From Psychrobacter luti (GTDB lineage: Bacteria > Pseudomonadota > Gammaproteobacteria > Pseudomonadales > Moraxellaceae), in assembly GCF_014192115.1 (NCBI RefSeq), contig NZ_JACHXL010000003.1, positions 248,001 through 312,000 of the forward strand: a DNA stretch of 64,000 nt. Direction: 5' to 3'. This document shows positions 38,268-48,312 of this stretch, one piece after another. The notes under the pieces are model-generated. The model worked only from the letters and a program-made list of their open reading frames with translations. It was not told the DNA's origin and searched no databases. Numbering within the stretch: position 1 is the first letter of the stretch; every line of letters starts with the position of its first letter. The position numbers were made by a program, and so were the translations under genes.

Positions 38268-39329
38268 ATGAGCCTTTTGCCAAAAGCCTTCACCGTACCA
38301 GCTACTTCCGCATTAAGCCGTTGGTTTGCCGCGCGGGCCCCAAAAAGCGATAGCGCCACGCTCAATTTGCGTAATGTCTATATCTTTTTTAGCCGCGAAG
38401 GGATGCTATATGCGGTGTTATTAATCATTACCTTTATCGCTGGTATCAACTATGGCAATAACTTGGTGTTGGGTCTGTGTTTTTATCTGGTCAGCGTTTG
38501 GCTTATCAGCTTTCATGTGACCTTTGCCCATATCTCAGGTCTTAAAGTACAGTTAATAAAAGTGACCATGGCAGAAGCAGGTGCGCCTGTCTGGGTGACC
38601 TTGCAGCTGATTAGTGAGAGCCGCCAACCAAGACGGCAGCTGTTATTTAGCTTTGAGCAGACTGACGGTAAGGTTAATAGCAAGGCTAATAATAAGACAG
38701 ATAAAAAAGCCAATAAGAAAATCAAAAATAGCGCTAGTGCTCAAGAGTCGATACTGGTGACACGACTGCAAGCCGAGCAAGTGATTCGTTTGCCTGTACA
38801 AACGCACAGTCGTGGGCAGCTGACATTACCAAGATTAATTATCAAAACCGTTTATCCGTTAGGTATTATGCGCGCATGGTCTTATGTCTATTTTGCCCGT
38901 AGCGCTTGGGTGTATCCAAAACCTGAAGCCTTTGATTGGCAAGCACAGTATGCTGTTGCCAGTCAGGAGGATTTGCCAAGTGGCGGACAGACTAGGCAAG
39001 GTCAGGACGATTTTGAGCGGCTAGATAACTATATCGAAGGTGAGTCGCTGGCAAGGGTTTCTTGGGGTCATGTGGCGCGCGGTCAGGGAATGTTTACCAA
39101 GCACTTTGCCGATCCTATCAGTCATGAGCAAACGTTGGATTATGCTGATATGCCAGCGGCGCATCATGAACAAAAACTCGCACAACTGGCTTATGGCGTA
39201 GTGACATTAGGTGAGCTGGGTGTGCCATTTAACATGCGTTTAGCCGGCGACGCGCCTTCTGCTGCGACAATGGGTGACGGTAATGGCTTTGCACAAGCGT
39301 GCTTGCTAAGGTTGGCAAAAGCGCCATGA
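38268..39329 (+). CDS. DUF58 membrane protein
   Basis: The 353-residue protein has two N-terminal membrane helices (about 45-85). A beta-rich part follows, then the DUF58 signature VASQEDLPSGGQTRQGQDDFERLDNYIEGESLARVSWGHVARGQG in outline (about 225-270). A Lys/Asn-rich low-complexity insert (about 140-165, with KANKK-like units) interrupts the middle. DUF58 proteins lie downstream of MoxR ATPases; their function is poorly defined. The stop codon overlaps the next start as ATGA, indicating translational coupling. Confidence 0.88.
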   Translation: MSLLPKAFTVPATSALSRWFAARAPKSDSATLNLRNVYIFFSREGMLYAVLLIITFIAGINYGNNLVLGLCFYLVSVWLISFHVTFAHISGLKVQLIKVTMAEAGAPVWVTLQLISESRQPRRQLLFSFEQTDGKVNSKANNKTDKKANKKIKNSASAQESILVTRLQAEQVIRLPVQTHSRGQLTLPRLIIKTVYPLGIMRAWSYVYFARSAWVYPKPEAFDWQAQYAVASQEDLPSGGQTRQGQDDFERLDNYIEGESLARVSWGHVARGQGMFTKHFADPISHEQTLDYADMPAAHHEQKLAQLAYGVVTLGELGVPFNMRLAGDAPSAATMGDGNGFAQACLLRLAKAP

Positions 39330-41650
39330 CTAATATGAGCAATTCTAAAATATTTTTTTCAAAAAAAGCGGTAGATGCTTCTATTGGCTCTAACAAATCA
39401 GACTTTATAGACTCTGCAAGCTTTGAGCAGTTGGCTTTGGGTCAAAATATCAATGCTTATGCTGAGCATGGCGGTAATGATAAATGGTATCGTAGGCTAC
39501 TCGCCTTACCAGCTTATTATTGGGTATTAATTGCTCAATTTGTCATTATCTTACCGCATGCGGCACACCTGCCATTATGGCTAATGGGTTTTTCTTTAAT
39601 CAGTATTATTGCTCAGCTGCCCCGCGTAAAAGCGCGATTTAAAAAATTAGCACATTTAAAACGCGTCTATCAAGGCATGCAAATGCTGGGCTTCTTATTA
39701 GGGTTGACAGGTCTGTGGCTGACGTATAATACGGCGTTTGGACTGGATATGGGCGTGGCGTTTTTAGTGCTATGTCTCATTAGTAAGCTGTGGGAGTTGT
39801 ATAAACGCCGTGATGCTTATGTGGTATTGAATTTATCATTGTTTGTCCTTGCCGCGCTTTTTTTGATGGACCAAGGTCTTGTGACGACGTTAGAAGTAAT
39901 CGTCGGGGTGGTCATTGTCTTGTTGGCATTTATTGCTTTAAATGACGATGGTAATATTCGCGGTGACGGTCGCTTGCGTACATTAGGTTTGCTGGGTATC
40001 GGGGCGTTACCATTATTGGTCGTTTTGTTTTTATTCTTCCCGCGCTTGCCACCGCTGTGGTCAGTGCAGTTATCGGGTCAGCAAGCGACCACGGGTGTCT
40101 CTGATAGCATGTCGCCCGGTGATTTTGCCAATTTAGGACAATCGACCGAATTGGCTTTTCGGGTAGAGTTTGCAGATAACCGCCCGCCACAGCAACAGCT
40201 CTATTGGCGTGGTTTGGTCTTTAGCGACTTTGATGGAATTACTTGGCGTCCTAGCACGCAGCAACGACAATGGCAGCCTGCACTGCAAACACCGACATGG
40301 ATAGAAAACGCCTTTGCAACTATCCCTGATGCCATAAAAGTTGCGCCTACCAGCTATGAGATTATCCTAGAGCCAACGCAGCAAAACTGGCTGTTTGGAC
40401 TTGATTATCCTTTTGCGCAGCGCCAAGACGTTAGTATCACCTCAGACTTTACCTTATTAAAAGACCAGCCGGTTACCCAACAGCTTCGCTACGATGTATT
40501 GCAATTTGCACCGATGCGTATCGACCCTGTTCTGTCTGAGGAGTCGCGACGTCTAAATCTTACACTGCCCAATAAAGGTAATCCACAAGCACGAGCATTA
40601 GCGCAGCAGCTATTTGTTCAGTCAGACTCAGACCCAGTGCGCTACATGCAGTCGCTTGAGCGCTGGATTAATCAAACGGACTTTCGCTATACGCTATCAC
40701 CGCCACGGCTGAATAATAACCGTATTGATGAGTTTTTATTTGAGACTAAAGCGGGGTTTTGTGAGCACTATTCTTCCAGCTTTACCTTTATGATGCGCGC
40801 TGCTGGCATTCCAGCGCGCGTCGTCGCAGGCTATCAAGGTGGCGAGCTGAGCCGCGGCGGCAATGTTTGGGAGGTGCGGCAAAAGGATGCGCACGCTTGG
40901 ACGGAGGTTTGGCTTGACGGTCAAGGTTGGGTACGTGTCGACCCGACGGCTTTTGTTGCGCCTGAGCGTGTCGAGCAGGGGATGGATGCGCTGACGCAGG
41001 CACAAGGAGCGGCAATGTTCGGTGATGGCGCTAGTGCGCAAATCAGCTATCAGCAATATCAAATGCTACAGACCTTACGCCGCCTCTCAGATCAAGCAAG
41101 CTACTATTGGCAAAAAGATGTTGTTGGTTACGATCAGGACAAGCAAGCTGACTCGCTGCTCAAATGGTTTAATATCCACTCAATCATGCAGCAAATTATT
41201 TGGCTAGCAGCGAGTGCTATTACTGTCATGGTAATTTTGGTTTTTGTTATTTGGCAACGTCGCCGTAAGCGTTGGCATCCAGCAGACCTGCCACTTGCAC
41301 AGTTATCAAAACGTATTGGTAAAAGTGATAAAGCGCTGGCTCGTCAAGAGAGCGAAGGACAGCTGGCTTGGCTTGAGCGCTTGGCAATAGCTGTCGATGA
41401 CCGAAAAAATGATTCAAACACAGATACCAATACCAACACTGATACCAATGCTAAAAGTAGTAACAAGAGTCGTAAAGGTAGTAAGCTAACAGATAGCGGT
41501 GATTCAGAAATTGTCCAAGCAAAAATAATACAGATGAAGCAGCACTATCGTCAGCTGCGTTATGGACGTCTAAGTAGCCTTGAAATCAATGATAGTGAAT
41601 ACCAAACTGTGTTTAAAAAGTTTAAGAAAGATGCACGTGAATTATTTTAA
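39326..41650 (+). CDS. TgpA-like membrane transglutaminase (DUF3488-transglutaminase)
   Basis: The 774-residue inner-membrane protein has about six N-terminal helices (DUF3488), then a periplasmic transglutaminase-like domain with the full triad: Cys479 in GFCEHYSSSF, His523 in DAHAWTEVW, Asp539 in VDPTA. One more helix near residues 625-650 precedes a cytoplasmic tail. The homologue TgpA in P. aeruginosa is essential. The tail contains a Asp/Asn/Thr-rich low-complexity run (about 705-725) before a conserved helical end. The start overlaps the DUF58 stop (ATGA); a GTG 27 bp upstream is possible but needless. Confidence 0.92.
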   Translation: MTNMSNSKIFFSKKAVDASIGSNKSDFIDSASFEQLALGQNINAYAEHGGNDKWYRRLLALPAYYWVLIAQFVIILPHAAHLPLWLMGFSLISIIAQLPRVKARFKKLAHLKRVYQGMQMLGFLLGLTGLWLTYNTAFGLDMGVAFLVLCLISKLWELYKRRDAYVVLNLSLFVLAALFLMDQGLVTTLEVIVGVVIVLLAFIALNDDGNIRGDGRLRTLGLLGIGALPLLVVLFLFFPRLPPLWSVQLSGQQATTGVSDSMSPGDFANLGQSTELAFRVEFADNRPPQQQLYWRGLVFSDFDGITWRPSTQQRQWQPALQTPTWIENAFATIPDAIKVAPTSYEIILEPTQQNWLFGLDYPFAQRQDVSITSDFTLLKDQPVTQQLRYDVLQFAPMRIDPVLSEESRRLNLTLPNKGNPQARALAQQLFVQSDSDPVRYMQSLERWINQTDFRYTLSPPRLNNNRIDEFLFETKAGFCEHYSSSFTFMMRAAGIPARVVAGYQGGELSRGGNVWEVRQKDAHAWTEVWLDGQGWVRVDPTAFVAPERVEQGMDALTQAQGAAMFGDGASAQISYQQYQMLQTLRRLSDQASYYWQKDVVGYDQDKQADSLLKWFNIHSIMQQIIWLAASAITVMVILVFVIWQRRRKRWHPADLPLAQLSKRIGKSDKALARQESEGQLAWLERLAIAVDDRKNDSNTDTNTNTDTNAKSSNKSRKGSKLTDSGDSEIVQAKIIQMKQHYRQLRYGRLSSLEINDSEYQTVFKKFKKDARELF

Positions 41651-41717
41651 TGGCTGTTTTGTGAAAGCGTTATTTAGCACATGATAAAATGCTAAGGATA
41701 ATAAATGAGGTGGCTCA

Positions 41718-42005
41718 ATGGCGATATACGTAGATTTTATGCAGATAGAATTTAAAGGCTATAAATGGTGCCATATGCTCGCGGATACCTTGCAAGAGTT
41801 GCATGATTTTGCAGCGTTGATTGAAGTGGATAAGCACTTATTTCATCGTCATGCGAGTTATCCGCATTATGATGTCACCGTACAAATGCGAGAGACAGCA
41901 ATTAAATATGGGGCTATTCCTGCTGGCCGAAAAAAGATTATCGAATGTGCAAAGAAGTTAAAAGTAGAGTTGCATGAGCAAATCGCACGCTCAGAGGATT
42001 GCTAA
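41718..42005 (+). CDS. DUF4031 domain protein
   Basis: The 95-residue protein matches DUF4031: IYVDFMQIEFKGYKWCHMLADTLQELHDFA in outline, followed by HYDVTVQMRETAIKYGAIP. The family is found in many bacteria and phages and has no settled function; the conserved Asp, His and Arg residues suggest a small enzyme. It lies 67 bp after the transglutaminase gene and is followed by a strong terminator, so it may be the last gene of that operon. Confidence 0.85.
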   Translation: MAIYVDFMQIEFKGYKWCHMLADTLQELHDFAALIEVDKHLFHRHASYPHYDVTVQMRETAIKYGAIPAGRKKIIECAKKLKVELHEQIARSEDC

Positions 42006-42027
42006 TACGTTAATCCTCTGAAAATAT

Positions 42028-42065
42028 AAAAAAGGTGGGAGTGCTTTTGCATCCCACCTTTTTTT
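42028..42065. terminator. Bidirectional terminator between the DUF4031 and DUF302 genes
   Basis: AAAAAAGGTGGGA pairs with TCCCACCTTTTTT, continuing inward to TGC/GCA with one bulged G and the loop TTTT. It serves the converging genes on both strands. Confidence 0.92.
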
Positions 42066-42086
42066 ATTCAGACTTGCATTTATAGC

Positions 42087-42605
42087 TTACTTTGCAATAG
42101 CTGCTTTACTAACGCCATCAAGGGCTTTTGCGATATTCGCTAACTGGGTATCGCAACCTTTCATATTATGACGATTTTTTAAATACTCAGGATTGTTATA
42201 CGATAACCAAACTTTTTTATCAGCATCTTCACTGATGAGGATTTTTTGCGGCAGATCGATAGCGACGCTTTGCTCGCAATTCATCAATGGCGTACCGGCT
42301 TTCGGGTTACCAAACATAATAACTTGCGTCGGTCTTAATGTTAAATCGACACTTTGGGCGTTTTTCTGATGATCGACGCGCGCGAATACTTTCATGCCTT
42401 TACTTTCAATAATCGCCGCTAGCTTATCAGCAGTATCTTGAACAGAATGATTACTTTGCATCGTCACCAAACCCTTCTCAGCATTGATAGCAGTCATCGT
42501 TTCTGGCGTCGATTGCATCTTATCCGTCGCGCTTAAAATATTTTCAACATTGGCGCAAGAGGAAACAGCCAAAGCTAGGGCCGCAATAGAGATGATTTTA
42601 AGCAT
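42087..42605 (-). CDS. DUF302 lipoprotein
   Basis: The 172-residue protein begins with a lipoprotein signal (MLKIISIAALALAVSSCAN, Cys17) and carries a DUF302 domain from about residue 50: SNHSVQDTADKLAAIIESKGMKVFARVDH, then QVIMFGNPKAGTPLMNCEQSVAIDLPQKI in outline. DUF302 is a small alpha-beta domain of unknown activity, often in envelope proteins linked to stress or metals. A good AAGGAC lies before the start. Confidence 0.88.
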   Translation of the reverse strand: MLKIISIAALALAVSSCANVENILSATDKMQSTPETMTAINAEKGLVTMQSNHSVQDTADKLAAIIESKGMKVFARVDHQKNAQSVDLTLRPTQVIMFGNPKAGTPLMNCEQSVAIDLPQKILISEDADKKVWLSYNNPEYLKNRHNMKGCDTQLANIAKALDGVSKAAIAK

Positions 42606-42761
42606 AAAAAGTCCTTTTTTATGGTGGTTGTTTATTCAGTGAGTGATGGCTGGCAACATCGAATATTCTTTGTGTGTCATAACATTGTGCGTAATAAACC
42701 GTGCATAGTAAAGCCTAGCATTGCAACACATCTCAAAGAGCTATTAAACCAAAGCGAACTA

Positions 42762-43670
42762 CTAAACCAAACGCTCTGCGAGATAATCTACTAGCAATCG
42801 AATCTTTGGCGATAAGTGACGGTTGTGCGGATAAATAGCCCAGATACTTTCCTCTGGCTCTCTATAGTTATCTAATAAGCTAACCAACGCACCTGATGCC
42901 AAGTATTTTTGCACATAATAATCAGGTAGTTGCACGATCCCTAGACCTTTTAACGCCGCATCAACTAGGCTATGACCACTGTTATATTGCACTGTACCAG
43001 ACACTCGCAGGTTTTTTTCTCTATCAGTATCCTTTTTAGAATCTGTTTTTTTAGAACCTGTTTCTTTAAAATCTATAAAATGCCAATAATCACGCGTGCC
43101 AAGTAAGCAGTTATGTTGGCTTAGCTCGGACAGAGTATTAGGCGCGCCGTATTTTTCGAGATAAGCGGGCGCAGCACAGACGAAGTTAGTACGACGGCTA
43201 AGTTTTTTTGCCATCATGGTCGAATCGCTTAATTTACCAATGCGAATTGCTAAGTCGTAGCCGCCATCTATCAAGTCGACTTTTTGATTGCTCAAAAAAG
43301 CCGTCACTTCGATATCACGATATTGCACCATGAAATCATTGACCAGTGGCAATAATTGCTGCTCGCCATAAGTGACAGGGGCGGTCAGTTTAATCCTACC
43401 TTGCGGTTTTGATTGTAAGTTGCTCACTGCTTGCTCAGCAGCATCCAAGCCATCGAGTACACCGCGGCAGTGCTGATAAAACACGCGGCCTTCTTCTGTC
43501 AGTGATACTTTTCGCGTCGTGCGATACAGCAGTTTAATATTTAGTCGTTTTTCTAAAGCGCTTATCTGCCGACTAACCTGCGCGGTAGAAATGCTCAATT
43601 CTTTTGCCGCCCGCGTAAAGCTCTCGTATTCCGCCACATGAACGAACTCGCTAATACCATCCCAACGCAT
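42762..43670 (-). CDS. LysR family transcriptional regulator
   Basis: The 302-residue protein has an N-terminal winged helix-turn-helix (about 1-65, with FTRAAKELSISTAQVSRQISALEKRLN in outline), and a periplasmic-binding-like effector domain of the subgroup whose members start with ISEFVHVAEYESFTRAA. A Lys/Asp/Thr insert near residues 196-213 is coded by three tandem 15-bp units (43033-43077) and lies in a surface loop of the effector domain. It is divergent from frmA over 195 bp containing a palindrome, so control of frmA is plausible but not shown. Confidence 0.9.
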   Translation of the reverse strand: MRWDGISEFVHVAEYESFTRAAKELSISTAQVSRQISALEKRLNIKLLYRTTRKVSLTEEGRVFYQHCRGVLDGLDAAEQAVSNLQSKPQGRIKLTAPVTYGEQQLLPLVNDFMVQYRDIEVTAFLSNQKVDLIDGGYDLAIRIGKLSDSTMMAKKLSRRTNFVCAAPAYLEKYGAPNTLSELSQHNCLLGTRDYWHFIDFKETGSKKTDSKKDTDREKNLRVSGTVQYNSGHSLVDAALKGLGIVQLPDYYVQKYLASGALVSLLDNYREPEESIWAIYPHNRHLSPKIRLLVDYLAERLV

Positions 43671-43712
43671 GATTATTACTACTGTGTAAAAGATATTTGT
43701 AAATATAGCACA

Positions 43713-43750
43713 TTGTTATCATTTCAGAAACGGCTATAATGGTCATTATA
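43713..43750 (+). promoter_or_regulatory. Promoter of frmA with an overlapping palindrome
   Basis: A -35 TTGTTA (43713-43718) and a consensus -10 TATAAT (43735-43740) are 16 bp apart. The -10 is the left arm of the 16-bp inverted repeat TATAATGGTCATTATA (7-bp arms, two-base centre; 43735-43750). A protein bound there would cover the -10 and start site, which argues for a repressor. The leader to the frmA start is about 115 bases. Confidence 0.55.
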
Positions 43751-43811
43751 AAATCAAACTTTTTACAGACCGCAACAATGGTATCTTGCCTCTACTCAAT
43801 AAGCACTATAA

Positions 43812-44990
<1,179 letters not shown>

Positions 44991-45015
44991 GAATCATTAT
45001 TAATAACAGCGTGAT

Positions 45016-45052
45016 AAAAAAGTGCCGTTCCTATTATGGAGCGGCATTTTTT
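45016..45052. terminator. Bidirectional terminator between frmA and the DUF2164 gene
   Basis: AAAAAAGTGCCGTTCC pairs with GGAGCGGCATTTTTT (a G-T pair in two places) around a six-base loop. Both genes converge on it. Confidence 0.85.
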
Positions 45053-45062
45053 GGTTTATCTT

Positions 45063-45311
45063 TTAGTCTTTTTTAAAGCTGTGCATATCTTCTAGCACTG
45101 CCGTGAATCTATCGTATAACCAAGGTTCAATATCATCAATCACTTGAGTATATAGATGTGGGCCTATGGTTTCGATAATAAAATCTAATAAAAACTTAGC
45201 GGGCAAATTACCAATATCGACATCAAACTCTGCACTCATATAATCTCTCAGCTTATCCAAAACGATTTCTTCTGCTTCATCTGATAAGGTGATCAGTTTA
45301 TCTTTGCTCAT
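45063..45311 (-). CDS. DUF2164 family protein
   Basis: The 82-residue protein fits DUF2164: SDEAEEIVLDKLRDYMSAEFDVDIGNLPAKFLLDFIIETIGPHLYTQVIDD in outline, an all-alpha domain of unknown function. The ATG at 45309-45311 has AGGACAG seven bases upstream and is preferred to a longer frame starting at 45338. It ends almost at the terminator shared with frmA. Confidence 0.85.
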   Translation of the reverse strand: MSKDKLITLSDEAEEIVLDKLRDYMSAEFDVDIGNLPAKFLLDFIIETIGPHLYTQVIDDIEPWLYDRFTAVLEDMHSFKKD

Positions 45312-45516
45312 ATAAAACTGTCCTAATAGACATGCCAATGACGATGTCCAATGTTTAAACGTTTAAGTAATTACTGAAATTTAAATGATAGCTGAATGTT
45401 CAATAACTCTTAAATTAAGCAGTGCTCCTTTATTAATTTCAAAGAGCACGGTTAATCAAAAAGTGCAGCTTAATCGAAAATTATAGTTAATAAATTCCTG
45501 CGCTTATAGGCGATAA

Positions 45517-46185
45517 CTACTCTTGCATAGTGGCCAATTGCTCTAAAATATTGACGTAATTTTCCACGCCTTGCGCGCCGCTAACCAAATGTCGCTCATT
45601 AAAAATCATTGCCGGTACACTTTGAATACCTTGCTGTTGCCAATGCTGCTCTTCTGCGCGTACCTCTTTAGCAAAACGCTGTTCTTCTAATACCGCGAGC
45701 GCCTCGGTACGATCAAGTCCTACTTCCGCTGCAATATCAGCAAGCACTGCATTATCAGAGATGTTTCTGTTATTGGTAAAGTGAGCGCTGAATAACGCTT
45801 GCTTTAAATCGTGCATACGTCCTTGTTGATTTGCCCAATGCAAAAGCTGATGCAGATTAAAGGTGTTGTGCATACGCGTGTCATCATTAAAGTTGAACTC
45901 AAAGCCAACTTCGCTACCCGCTTCCTTCAATCGAGTTCGGCTAGCATCAGATTCTTGTTTGCTTGAGCCGTACTTTTCCATAATATGCTCTCGCATATTT
46001 TGACCGTCGCTTGGCATATTGGGATTCAGCTCAAAAGGATGCCAGTGAATTTCATGCTCGGTATTGGTTTGCTCCAATGCTTGTGCCAGTTGGCGATAGC
46101 CGATGACGCACCAAGGGCAGACCACGTCAGATACAATATCTATGCGCAGTGGCTGCTCTGATGATAACTGCTTTGACTGTTCCAT
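45517..46185 (-). CDS. FrnE-type DsbA family oxidoreductase
   Basis: The 222-residue protein has a thioredoxin fold with the redox motif CPWC (Cys23, Cys26) in SDVVCPWCVIGYRQL, an all-helical insert (FNLHQLLHWANQQGRMHDLKQALF), and the end motif GIQSVPAMIFNERHLVSGAQG with the cis-Pro. It has no signal peptide, so it acts in the cytoplasm. FrnE members are disulfide isomerases linked to oxidative stress. The ATG at 46185, with AGAGG before it, is preferred to one four codons upstream. The AhpD-like gene upstream is on the same strand. Confidence 0.92.
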   Translation of the reverse strand: MEQSKQLSSEQPLRIDIVSDVVCPWCVIGYRQLAQALEQTNTEHEIHWHPFELNPNMPSDGQNMREHIMEKYGSSKQESDASRTRLKEAGSEVGFEFNFNDDTRMHNTFNLHQLLHWANQQGRMHDLKQALFSAHFTNNRNISDNAVLADIAAEVGLDRTEALAVLEEQRFAKEVRAEEQHWQQQGIQSVPAMIFNERHLVSGAQGVENYVNILEQLATMQE

Positions 46186-46264
46186 ATGACCTCTCATTGT
46201 TATTATTTATGATTCTAACTGAAACCTATGGCTCTAATTGATACGTATTATCCTAACTGAGAAA

Positions 46265-46295
46265 ACTGCTGCTCGAACATTTTCCGAACAACAGT
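46265..46295 (-). terminator. Weak terminator after the AhpD-like gene
   Basis: On the minus strand an 11-bp stem (ACTGTTGTTCG with CGAGCAGCAGT, two mismatches) with a nine-base loop is followed by TTTT. It lies about 100 bp past the stop codon; support is moderate. Confidence 0.45.
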
Positions 46296-46395
46296 CTTTT
46301 AGATAACAGTATAAAAACACCAAAGGGATTATTTCAACCCCAAATTGGTTGCTTCATTGGTCTGCGTCATTAATCAGCATCATTAGCCTGCGTCA

Positions 46396-46950
46396 CTAAT
46401 CAGCCTTGTGCCATTCAAACTTTTGGAAAGGCTTATCGATTGGCGTGTTGGCCAAGTGGTTAGTATAGTTGCTCATCACCTTTTGCGCAGCCGCAAGGAC
46501 GACTTCTAGAATCTGGCGCTTGGTGAAGCCTGCATCCAAAAATGCTTGGACGGCGTCATCATCAACGTTACCACGATCACGGACGACAGAAAGCGTGAAA
46601 TTACGCAGCGCTTCTAACTTATCAGTCGGTAGTGGTGTCTCATTACGTAATGCTTCGGTAATGGCATCATCCACTTTCATGCTTTTGGCAATGCCAGTAT
46701 GCGCAGGAACGCAGTAATGACAAGCGTGCTCAACGTTGATGGTTTGCCAGACGACGGTGATTTCTTCGTCATTAAAGCTGCTGTCTAAAAACAACTGATG
46801 CAGACGTTGATAGCCTTCAAGCAATCCCGGCGCTTCTGCCATCACGGCATGCAAATTTGGAACCATGCCAAAGGCATTGATAGAAACGTCGAGTAGCTCT
46901 TTGCTATCTGTTGGTGCGCTTTGCTTGTCGTGTAATGTAAATTCGGTCAT
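46396..46950 (-). CDS. AhpD/carboxymuconolactone decarboxylase family peroxidase-like protein
   Basis: The 184-residue, all-helical protein has the AhpD redox motif EHACHYCVPAHTG, with Glu74, Cys77, Cys80 and His84, in the usual E-x2-C-x2-C-x3-H spacing. Such proteins reduce peroxides or alkylhydroperoxides with help from thiol donors. Its upstream region carries the TetR-like palindromes and a -10-like TATACT at 46998-47003 on the minus strand. It pairs in position with the divergent SDR gene, which suggests joint control in response to an electrophile or oxidant. Confidence 0.9.
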   Translation of the reverse strand: MTEFTLHDKQSAPTDSKELLDVSINAFGMVPNLHAVMAEAPGLLEGYQRLHQLFLDSSFNDEEITVVWQTINVEHACHYCVPAHTGIAKSMKVDDAITEALRNETPLPTDKLEALRNFTLSVVRDRGNVDDDAVQAFLDAGFTKRQILEVVLAAAQKVMSNYTNHLANTPIDKPFQKFEWHKAD

Positions 46951-47033
46951 ACAAAATCCTTAGCATAACTATTAACTAGTTATTGTTTCATTATTAAAGT
47001 ATATAGCTTAAACCTCTTAAAATGACGAATTAT

Positions 47034-47049
47034 TTGAGTGATTGCTCAA
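47034..47049. promoter_or_regulatory. TetR-like operator, copy 1
   Basis: TTGAGTGATTGCTCAA, an interrupted palindrome (TTGAG/CTCAA outer arms). It lies 31 bp upstream of the -10-like TATACT of the AhpD-like gene, near the -35 position, and is identical to copy 3. Such 16-bp TTGA-N8-TCAA sites are typical of TetR family repressors. Confidence 0.6.
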
Positions 47050-47102
47050 TTTTATTCGTTGTAACTCTCTAAGTAGGTCAACTGCAACCACTATAAACCA
47101 TT

Positions 47103-47140
47103 TTGAGCGAACGTTCAATTTAAATTGAGTGATTGCTCAA
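47103..47140. promoter_or_regulatory. TetR-like operators, copies 2 and 3
   Basis: TTGAGCGAACGTTCAA (47103-47118) and TTGAGTGATTGCTCAA (47125-47140) are two palindromes whose centres are 22 bp apart, two helical turns, so bound dimers would sit on one face of DNA. They lie between the divergent AhpD-like and SDR genes. The regulator is not encoded in the window. Between 47141 and the SDR start at 47461 there is a long AT-rich leader with no firm gene. Confidence 0.6.
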
Positions 47141-47460
47141 AAATAGTATCAAGTATGATTATTTGAATGTTATTGCACTGTTGGCTGAGGTTAGCAAGTC
47201 TTGTTTATTTTCTTCATTATGAACTTCGATTATACATTGGCCTATAGTGGTGTCAGGTAATCTTGGTAATATTGTGACAATTATAGGTATAACCATGGAA
47301 TCATCAGTTATCAAAAAGTTACTTATTATAGAATAAAGCATTTTAAGCGTAAGCCACTGATGGAATAACAACACTTTCATTACAATGGGCGGCATTACGA
47401 TAGATAAAATAGAACACGCATTCAAAACTTAAATAATAACTTAAATAGTAAGGACGACTC

Positions 47461-48312
47461 ATGACTAAGACTATTTTAATTACGGGCAGTACTGATGGTA
47501 TTGGTAAACTTGCCGCTCTAAAATTGGCAGAAGCTGGGCATCAAGTGTATGTGCATGGCAGAAATGCCGACAAACTTACCAGTGTCATTGCAGAAGTCAA
47601 AGCAGTAGCGACAGGCGCAGCAGTAGATAATATTGGTGGGTTTGTGGCTGATTTTTCAGATTTAAATGCAGTACGTAAAATGGCTGCAGAAGTGAACGAA
47701 AAGCTACCAAAGCTGGATGTACTTATTAATAACGCAGGGATTAATACTACTGCATCGGTAATGACTAAGGATGGATTGGACGTACGCTTCGTGGTTAATT
47801 ACTTAGCGCCTCGCGAATTAACCAACGCCCTTTTACCTTTACTCAAAAAGTCTAGCGAAGCTCGTATCGTAAATCTAAGCTCAGCAGCCCAAGATCCGAT
47901 ATCCTATAAGGCATTCGTAGGACAAGAGCGTCTCGATGATAAAGACGCCTATGCTCAAAGTAAGCTAGCACTCACGATGTGGAGTATGGATTTAGCCGAT
48001 ACAGTCGCGGCAGATGACATCAATGTAATCGCTGTCAATCCAGGCTCGCTACTGAATACAAAAATGGTCGATGAGGCTTATGGAGAATATTGGGCATCAG
48101 CAGACAAAGGGGCAAACATCCTAACTGAACTTGCCATCTCGGATGAGTTCGCTAACGATAGCGGTAAATATTTTGATAATGACATCAAAGATGGCGCCCA
48201 TGGTGACGCGAGAGGAGAGTTCGGACAACCGCATGCAGATGCTCTAGACAAAGAAGCTATTACAGAGCTTGAACGCCAAACTCAAACAGTATTGCAGTCG
48301 CTTTCTGCATAA
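47461..48312 (+). CDS. SDR family oxidoreductase
   Basis: The 283-residue classical short-chain dehydrogenase has the cofactor motif TGSTDGIGKLAALKL, the NNAGIN segment, the catalytic Ser in VNLSSAAQD, and Tyr/Lys in YAQSKLAL. The end of the protein matches retinol-dehydrogenase-like members of unknown substrate. The divergent AhpD-like gene and the operators between them suggest expression in response to a toxic carbonyl or oxidant, with this enzyme reducing carbonyls; this is inference. A good AAGGACG lies before the ATG. Confidence 0.9.
   Translation: MTKTILITGSTDGIGKLAALKLAEAGHQVYVHGRNADKLTSVIAEVKAVATGAAVDNIGGFVADFSDLNAVRKMAAEVNEKLPKLDVLINNAGINTTASVMTKDGLDVRFVVNYLAPRELTNALLPLLKKSSEARIVNLSSAAQDPISYKAFVGQERLDDKDAYAQSKLALTMWSMDLADTVAADDINVIAVNPGSLLNTKMVDEAYGEYWASADKGANILTELAISDEFANDSGKYFDNDIKDGAHGDARGEFGQPHADALDKEAITELERQTQTVLQSLSA

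Noticed and set aside
45422..45449. Hairpin GTGCTC/GAGCAC downstream of the FrnE-type gene as a terminator
   Set aside because: No T run on either strand after the stem and a large AT loop.
47159..47425. 88-codon minus-strand frame between the operators and the SDR gene
   Set aside because: Several possible starts but no ribosome site, mixed hydrophobic sequence without a family pattern; could be a decayed gene but evidence is too thin.
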